This document shows, in pieces, positions 57,398 to 64,000 of a DNA stretch of 64,000 nucleotides. A program made the translations under genes and the position numbers. The notes below the pieces were generated by a model. The model made no database searches. It was not told the DNA's origin and worked only from the letters and a program-made list of their open reading frames with translations. This DNA comes from Marivirga sp. (GTDB lineage: Bacteria > Bacteroidota > Bacteroidia > Cytophagales > Cyclobacteriaceae), in assembly GCF_024636815.1 (NCBI RefSeq), contig NZ_JAGXGF010000020.1:1-64000 (forward strand), given 5' to 3'. Every line of letters begins with the position of its first letter. The first letter of the stretch is position 1.

Positions 57398-59785
57398 ATG
57401 CAACGTAATATTTTTGGTTTAATCGGCCCACTTATTGTTTTTTTGATCACCTCTCAATCAATTTTTGCTCAGGGTACAGCTAGTTTTGGTGGCTATGTAA
57501 AGGATGCTAAAACGGAAGAACCATTAATTGGAGCTACTGTGATAATAGAAGGAACAGAATTAGGTGCGGTAACGAATGTTGAGGGCTATTATGAAATTAG
57601 AAATATAGAACCACAATCTTATACGGTTACCGCTTCTTATGTAGGATATGAAAAAAGTTCAAGGTTCAATATAACGGTACGTTCGGGTGGTATTCCTAAT
57701 GTTAATTTTGAATTACAGGAAAATGTAGAACAGCTTGAGGGAGTAACAGTTCGAGCGAATCCATTCAAAAAAAATGAGGAAACTCCTCTTTCAATCCAAA
57801 GATTATCGCCAGAGGAAATAGCTACCTATCCTGGTGGAAATAATGATATTGCTAAAGTAGTACAGTCCTTGCCCGGAGTAAGTGGCTCAGTGGGTGGTTT
57901 TAGAAATGATATTATTATCCGAGGAGGTGCTCCTAATGAAAATGTATACTATCTGGATGGTATTGAGATCCCGAATATCAATCACTTCAGTACACAGGGA
58001 AGTGCCGGGGGACCGGTTGGATTACTCAATGTGTCTTTTTTCGAGGGCGTAACTTTATCCTCCAGTGCTTTTGCCAGTCAATATGATAATGTACTATCAG
58101 GAGTATTACAATTTGACCAAAGGGATGGGAACAGAAGAGAATTTAGAAATAATTTCCGATTGAGTAGTAGTGAAGCTGCTGTTACCACAGAAGGTCCATT
58201 ATTCAAAAAGAAAGGTGAAGAAAAGAGTAATACTTCATTTATAGCCTCAGTCAGAAGATCTTATTTACAATTATTGTTTCAAGCTATTGGGCTGCCATTT
58301 TTGCCTGATTATTGGGATTATCAATATAAAGCGACTCATAAATTTGATGAATATAATGAGTTGATTTTTACGGGGGTTGGTTCTATTGATGATTTGACCA
58401 TCAATGCTCCTGATGATTTTGATGCTGAGCAACAAGCCTTTTTAGATCAAATTCCCGTGATTAATCAGTGGACTACTACTGCAGGTTTAAGCTGGAAAAG
58501 GAGATTTAAAGATAATTCTGGTCTTATGACCACCGCCTTAAGTACTAACATTTTGAATAATTTATTTGAGCAATTCGAGGATAATGTAAATCAGGAAGGC
58601 TTAGTATTTAGCAATAACTCACAAGAACAGGAAGTCAAGCTCCGATATAATTTGACCAAGTTTGTTGAAGATTGGACTTTCAATACAGGATTTATAGTAC
58701 AAGAAGCCATTTATTCTAATAATTCTGAATTGATAGATGAAAATAGAGGGTTTAGTTATGATAACAGCTTGAATTTTACACGCTATGGATTAAACGGCCA
58801 AGCTTCCCGAAATTTTGTGAACGATAGATTAGGGCTTTCCGCTGGCTTCAGGATTGATGGAAATACTTTTACTGAAACAGGAAATGAGATTTATAGAACT
58901 TTTAGTCCTCGATTTTCAGCTTCTTATACTTTTGATGAAAAACGGAAATGGACAGTCAATGCTTCTGTAGGTAGATATTATAAAATTCCGCCATACACGA
59001 TATTAGGATTTACTGACCAAAATAATGATTATGTAAATCAAGACGCTGAATATATCCAAAGTGATCATTTAGTTGCAGGAATTGAGTATTTAGTAACACC
59101 ATCAGCACGTTTTAGCATCGAAGGGTTTTATAAGAAATATGATAATTATCCGGTTTCTTTAGTGGATAGTGTTTCGCTGGCTAATTTAGGTGGAGGTTTT
59201 TCTGTCCTAGGTAATGAAAATATTGAAAGTGTAGGATTAGGTAGAACATATGGAATGGAATTTCTGTATCAGCGAAAGCTAACCAAAGATTTCTATGCAA
59301 TTTTAGCTTATACGCTTTATCGAAGTGAATTTACTGGTTTTAATAAAAATGAATATTTACGGTCCACTTGGGATAACCGAAATTTATTAACTTTTACTGG
59401 AGGTTATCAATTTGGTAATAACTGGGAACTGAGTGCTCGTGTTCGCTATTTAGGTAAAACGCCATTAGCACCAGTCGATCAGGAGGCTACCTTACAATCT
59501 TATCCTTCTATAATTAGAGATTATTCAAGGCAAGGAGAATTACTACTGGATCCATTTAATCAAACTGATATTAGGATTGATAAGAAATGGAATTTTGATA
59601 ACTGGACTTTCAATATCTTTTTTGAAGTGCAAAATGCTTTTGCTCAAAATTTACCCTTAGAGCCTAATTTCGGCTTAAGAAGAAATGATGAAGGAGAAAT
59701 ACAACAACCTCGGCAATTAGTACGTATTCGTGATGTAAGTAATAGTTCTTTATTGCCTAATTTAGGTATAGTAATTGATTTTTAA
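57398..59785 (+). CDS. TonB-dependent receptor with carboxypeptidase-like regulatory domain
   Basis: FGGYVKDAKTEEPLIGATVIIEGTELGAVTNVEGYYEI; plug domain DIIIRGGAPNENVYYLDGIEIPNINHF; C-terminal barrel. Confidence 0.93.
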   Translation: MQRNIFGLIGPLIVFLITSQSIFAQGTASFGGYVKDAKTEEPLIGATVIIEGTELGAVTNVEGYYEIRNIEPQSYTVTASYVGYEKSSRFNITVRSGGIPNVNFELQENVEQLEGVTVRANPFKKNEETPLSIQRLSPEEIATYPGGNNDIAKVVQSLPGVSGSVGGFRNDIIIRGGAPNENVYYLDGIEIPNINHFSTQGSAGGPVGLLNVSFFEGVTLSSSAFASQYDNVLSGVLQFDQRDGNRREFRNNFRLSSSEAAVTTEGPLFKKKGEEKSNTSFIASVRRSYLQLLFQAIGLPFLPDYWDYQYKATHKFDEYNELIFTGVGSIDDLTINAPDDFDAEQQAFLDQIPVINQWTTTAGLSWKRRFKDNSGLMTTALSTNILNNLFEQFEDNVNQEGLVFSNNSQEQEVKLRYNLTKFVEDWTFNTGFIVQEAIYSNNSELIDENRGFSYDNSLNFTRYGLNGQASRNFVNDRLGLSAGFRIDGNTFTETGNEIYRTFSPRFSASYTFDEKRKWTVNASVGRYYKIPPYTILGFTDQNNDYVNQDAEYIQSDHLVAGIEYLVTPSARFSIEGFYKKYDNYPVSLVDSVSLANLGGGFSVLGNENIESVGLGRTYGMEFLYQRKLTKDFYAILAYTLYRSEFTGFNKNEYLRSTWDNRNLLTFTGGYQFGNNWELSARVRYLGKTPLAPVDQEATLQSYPSIIRDYSRQGELLLDPFNQTDIRIDKKWNFDNWTFNIFFEVQNAFAQNLPLEPNFGLRRNDEGEIQQPRQLVRIRDVSNSSLLPNLGIVIDF

Positions 59786-59905
59786 ATTAAACCTTTCTTA
59801 TCTTAATTTCTACCGAATATTAGTTTAATTTTGACCTAAAATTTATTTCGGAATCTGATCTATTTTTAGATTCCAATGAGATTTGACAAATAATTAAAAG
59901 TTTAG

Positions 59906-61204
59906 ATGAAAATAGCAGTAGTAGGTACAGGTTATGTAGGATTAGTGACAGGAACATGTTTTGCGGAGACCGGCAATAGTGTTACCTGTGTAGATATTGA
60001 TGAAGCCAAAGTAAAAAAATTACAATCGGGTAAAGTGACCATTTACGAGCCGGGTTTGGAAGTGATTTTCGAAAGGAATGTCAATCAAAACAGATTACAT
60101 TTTACCACTAATTTAGCTGAAGGAATTAAAGGAGCTGAAGTTATTTTCTTGGCTTTACCAACACCTCCGGGTGGAGATGGAGCAGCAGATTTGCAATACG
60201 TATTAAAAGTGGCTGATGATTTAGGACATATATTGGAAGATTATGCAGTTATTGTAGATAAGAGTACTGTACCAGTTGGTACTGCCGATAGAGTGCATGC
60301 AGCTATTTCTAAAAACGCTAAAGTAGATTTTGATGTAGTATCTAATCCGGAATTTTTAAGAGAAGGTGTTGCAGTAGATGATTTCATGAAACCAGAAAGA
60401 GTGGTCATTGGAACGCAATCTCAAAGAGCAACCAAAATAATGGAAAGATTGTATGCTCCATTAGTTCGTCAGGGTAATCCTGTTATCTTCATGGACGAGA
60501 AATCCGCTGAATTAACTAAATATGCAGCCAATTCATTCTTAGCAACCAAGATTACTTTCATGAATGAAATTGCCAATATATGTGAACTTTTAGGTGCGAA
60601 TGTGGACATGGTCCGTAAAGGAATTGGTACTGACACTAGAATTGGTAAAAGGTTTCTTTTTGCTGGGATCGGATATGGCGGTAGTTGTTTCCCAAAAGAC
60701 GTGCAGGCATTGGCAAAATCTGCTAAGGATGCCAATTATGATTTCAAGATATTGAACGCAGTAATGGATGTAAATGCTAAACAGAAAACTCGTTTGATGG
60801 ATAATTTGAATGGCTATTTCAAAAATGATTTAAAAGGGAAAACCATTGCAATGTGGGGCTTGGCGTTTAAACCAAATACAGACGATATTAGAGAAGCACC
60901 AGCATTGTATAATATAGAGGCTTTGATAGAAGCAGGAGCAAAAGTTCAGGCTTACGATCCGGAAGCAATGAAGAATGTAAAAGAACAGATAGGTGATAAA
61001 ATCACTTATTGCGAAAATCCTTACGAAGCTCTAAAAGGAGCGGATGCATTAATGATTATGACTGAGTGGCCGGTATTCAGAACGCCTGATTTTGAAGAAA
61101 TTAAAAAAGAATTGAAAGAGCCTTTGATTCTGGATGGAAGAAATTTATATGAAGTAGAGCAGATGAAAGAATTAGGCTTCACTTATTTTAGTATAGGAAG
61201 ATAA
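59906..61204 (+). CDS. ugd: UDP-glucose 6-dehydrogenase
   Basis: [47 protein letters not shown]. Confidence 0.97.
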   Translation: MKIAVVGTGYVGLVTGTCFAETGNSVTCVDIDEAKVKKLQSGKVTIYEPGLEVIFERNVNQNRLHFTTNLAEGIKGAEVIFLALPTPPGGDGAADLQYVLKVADDLGHILEDYAVIVDKSTVPVGTADRVHAAISKNAKVDFDVVSNPEFLREGVAVDDFMKPERVVIGTQSQRATKIMERLYAPLVRQGNPVIFMDEKSAELTKYAANSFLATKITFMNEIANICELLGANVDMVRKGIGTDTRIGKRFLFAGIGYGGSCFPKDVQALAKSAKDANYDFKILNAVMDVNAKQKTRLMDNLNGYFKNDLKGKTIAMWGLAFKPNTDDIREAPALYNIEALIEAGAKVQAYDPEAMKNVKEQIGDKITYCENPYEALKGADALMIMTEWPVFRTPDFEEIKKELKEPLILDGRNLYEVEQMKELGFTYFSIGR

Positions 61205-61209
61205 AATTT

Positions 61210-62202
61210 ATGGCTAAAGAGAGAGTTTTAATTACTGGAGCAGCAGGATTTTTAGGATCACATTTGTGTGATAGGTTTATCAAAGAAGGTTATGATGTAA
61301 TTGGGATGGATAATCTCATTACAGGATCAATGGATAACATAGCTCATTTGATGGGGAAAGAACATTTTGAATTTTATCATCATGATGTTAGCAAATATGT
61401 ACATGTTCCAGGTGAATTGAAATATATTCTACATTTTGCTTCTCCTGCTAGCCCTATTGACTACTTGAAAATCCCTATTCAAACTTTGAAAGTGGGTGCA
61501 CATGGAACTCATAATCTATTGGGGCTTGCAAAAGATAAAAAAGCCCGAATTTTAGTTGCTTCCACTTCTGAAGTTTATGGAGATCCCCTAGTTCATCCAC
61601 AAACAGAGGATTATTATGGAAACGTGAACCCAATTGGCCCTCGAGGAGTGTATGATGAAGCCAAGCGTTTTATGGAATCCATTACAATGGCTTACCATAC
61701 TTATCATCAATTGGAAACACGGATTGTCAGGATTTTCAATACCTATGGCCCCAGAATGAGACTAAATGATGGTAGAGTATTGCCTGCTTTTATTGGTCAA
61801 GCTTTGAGAGGAGAAGATTTAACCATTTTTGGCGATGGTTCCCAAACCCGTTCATTTTGTTATGTAGATGACTTAGTAGAGGGCATCTACCGATTATTGT
61901 TGAGTGATCATGTTTACCCTGTGAATGTTGGAAACCCTGATGAGATTACCATTTCGGAATTTGCCGAAGAAATTATTAAATTGACGGGAACGAAGCAAAA
62001 AGTAATTTATAAAGATCTGCCTGAAGATGACCCTAAAAAGAGACAACCTGATATTACCAAAGCTCAAAAACTTTTAGGCTGGGAACCGAAAGTCAACAGG
62101 CAGGAAGGTTTGAAAATCACTTATGAATACTTTAAGTCCTTGGACAAGGAAAAATTGTTCCAGAAAGAACATAAAGATTTTGAAAAATATATAGTGAAGT
62201 AA
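61210..62202 (+). CDS. UDP-glucuronate decarboxylase (UXS-type SDR)
   Basis: [82 protein letters not shown]. Confidence 0.95.
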   Translation: MAKERVLITGAAGFLGSHLCDRFIKEGYDVIGMDNLITGSMDNIAHLMGKEHFEFYHHDVSKYVHVPGELKYILHFASPASPIDYLKIPIQTLKVGAHGTHNLLGLAKDKKARILVASTSEVYGDPLVHPQTEDYYGNVNPIGPRGVYDEAKRFMESITMAYHTYHQLETRIVRIFNTYGPRMRLNDGRVLPAFIGQALRGEDLTIFGDGSQTRSFCYVDDLVEGIYRLLLSDHVYPVNVGNPDEITISEFAEEIIKLTGTKQKVIYKDLPEDDPKKRQPDITKAQKLLGWEPKVNRQEGLKITYEYFKSLDKEKLFQKEHKDFEKYIVK

Positions 62203-63224
62203 TGGCAAATAAAGTACTAGTTACAGGCGGATTAGGATATATAGGTTCTCATACTGTAGTAGAATTGATGAATCAAGGTTATGAACCTCTCATTATTGAT
62301 AATCTTTTGAATAGTGATATTTCTGTTTTAGATAGGATAGAGAAAATTACCGGGAACCGACCTGAATTCCAGCAAGTTGAAATGCGAGATAAGGAGCAAC
62401 TGCAGGAAGTTTTCTGGAGTAATAATAACCAAATTGTTGGTGTAATCCATTTTGCAGCCGTATTGTTAGTAGGGGAATCTGTTGAACAGCCTTTGCATTA
62501 TTATTTTAATAATCTTACTTCCACCATTAATTTGCTGGAATGCATGAATGAGTTTGATGTGAAATCCATCGTATTTTCTTCTTCATGCACCGTTTATGGC
62601 AATCCTGATCAATTGCCAGTAAGTGAAAATGCCCCAATTAAACCTTCTATTTCTCCTTACGGAAATACTAAAAAAGTATGTGAGGATATTTTAAAAGATG
62701 CAAGTATTGCTCATCCTCTAAAAGTAGTTTCACTAAGATATTTCAATCCAATTGGAGCTCATAAATCTTCTCTAATAGGAGAGTTTCAGTCTGGTCCACC
62801 ACATCATTTGGTACCATTTATCACGGAAACAGCAACAGGGAAAAGAGAAAAGCTTAATATTTTCGGTGGCGATTGGAATACTCCAGATGGAACGTGTGTC
62901 CGTGATTATATACATGTTTCTGATTTAGCAGAAGCCCATATCAATGCTATGGAATATGCAACAAAGCAATCAGTTAATTCATTTAATGTATTTAATGTAG
63001 GTTCGGGGGATGGATATTCAGTTTTGGAAATGGTCAAAAGCTTTGAGAAAACAACTGGAGTGAAAGTCCCTTATGAGATTGTGGATAGACGCCCTGGTGA
63101 TGTGGAAGCAGTATATGCTGACACCACTAAAGTAACCAATGAATTAGGTTTCAAAACCAAAAGAAGCTTAGATGATATGTTAAAGTCTGCTTGGGACTGG
63201 GAACAAGCCTTAGCTAAAGAGTAA
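62202..63224 (+). CDS. galE: UDP-glucose 4-epimerase
   Basis: VTGGLGYIGSHTVVELMNQGYEPLIIDNL; YFNPIGAHKSSLIGE; DGTCVRDYIHVSDLAEAH. Confidence 0.97.
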   Translation: MANKVLVTGGLGYIGSHTVVELMNQGYEPLIIDNLLNSDISVLDRIEKITGNRPEFQQVEMRDKEQLQEVFWSNNNQIVGVIHFAAVLLVGESVEQPLHYYFNNLTSTINLLECMNEFDVKSIVFSSSCTVYGNPDQLPVSENAPIKPSISPYGNTKKVCEDILKDASIAHPLKVVSLRYFNPIGAHKSSLIGEFQSGPPHHLVPFITETATGKREKLNIFGGDWNTPDGTCVRDYIHVSDLAEAHINAMEYATKQSVNSFNVFNVGSGDGYSVLEMVKSFEKTTGVKVPYEIVDRRPGDVEAVYADTTKVTNELGFKTKRSLDDMLKSAWDWEQALAKE

Positions 63225-63353
63225 TTAAGAATTACTAATTATGAATTGTTCAATTGCGAATTTCCCTAATTGAGTTTGACAGGTGTTAAGAATTATATCA
63301 ATTATTACATTGATTTTCAACTAATTCTTTATTAGATTTCGCAAAAAACTATC

Positions 63354-64000
63354 ATGCGTATTCTTCTATTTATTTTTGGTGTATCTCTATCCATAATCTT
63401 TTCTTCTTGTTCATCTGAAACAGAGAATAAAATTGTAAGTGATTCTGATATTGAATATAAATTTGAGATAGTCGATTCTTTAACCGTTGACTATCTTGGG
63501 ATTCCATTTTTGTGCGACTTTTCTCCAAATCAAGAGCATATACTTTTATTCAATAGTAGTAATAGGGAATTTATTATTACAGATGCTAAAGGAGAAATAA
63601 TAAGCCAATTTACCAAAGAAGGAGATATTCCTGATAATCCAGGTTCATTAGCCGACAGACCTATTTTTTATGATAATAAGACCATTATTGCACATGGTCA
63701 AAAAGGAATATGGGCTTACAATTTTGAAGGTGAGAATGTTTGGAAAATTGAAAGAGAAGATCCAATAGGTTATTGGATAAGTATCAACAATGGAAGAAGC
63801 ATGTATTTAATGGAACCAAAGCATTTTTTTACTGTAATCAATTATGACCAACTGGTCATTGATCCCTCAAATGATAGTTTGTATGAAAATCATCATGCTT
63901 TTAAAATTATAAATAGAAAAGCAAAATCTATTAAACCTGTTATTTCTTTAGAGTCATTTAGTCGTTACCTTGACGGAAAAGGATACAAACCTTCTGATAT
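63354..64000 (+). CDS. Lipoprotein, 6-bladed-propeller/DUF4221-like, truncated by window end
   Basis: From ATG 63354: MRILLFIFGVSLSIIFSSCSSETENKIVSDSD; lipobox FSSCSS; open frame to window end. Confidence 0.6.
   Translation, partial: MRILLFIFGVSLSIIFSSCSSETENKIVSDSDIEYKFEIVDSLTVDYLGIPFLCDFSPNQEHILLFNSSNREFIITDAKGEIISQFTKEGDIPDNPGSLADRPIFYDNKTIIAHGQKGIWAYNFEGENVWKIEREDPIGYWISINNGRSMYLMEPKHFFTVINYDQLVIDPSNDSLYENHHAFKIINRKAKSIKPVISLESFSRYLDGKGYKPSD

Overview
The window is AT-rich, gene-dense chromosomal DNA from a Bacteroidota member. It looks like Cytophagales, judging by T9SS sorting domains, TonB/BtuB receptors, PUR/DUF3276 proteins and TTG-N19/20-TAnnTTTG promoters. Most of it is housekeeping: rplM-rpsI-rpsB, recA, hisB, prmC, ribD, ribE, hemF, pyrD, two DEAD-box helicases, and ugd-uxs-galE. 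The more interesting modules are: (1) a cobalamin riboswitch upstream of a BtuB-like receptor and a beta-propeller lipoprotein with BtuG-like organisation; (2) a mercury/thiol operon (ArsR regulator, MerT-MerP fusion, MerA-like reductase, GDCCVxC protein) carrying two near-identical palindromic operators; (3) a carotenoid locus (B12-binding MerR regulator, ECF sigma factor, crtI, crtB, ispH, crtZ) with an unusual helically phased motif array over the sigma-factor promoter; (4) a three-stem intergenic repeat in two diverged copies with compensatory stem changes; (5) an internally deleted GxxExxY gene remnant; (6) a small inverted-repeat element inside the 5' part of a cytochrome c gene; and (7) a heptanucleotide tandem repeat filling the hemJ/SCO gap. 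No CRISPR array, rRNA, tRNA or complete transposon was recognised. All calls come from reading the sequence and the supplied translations; no database search was run.
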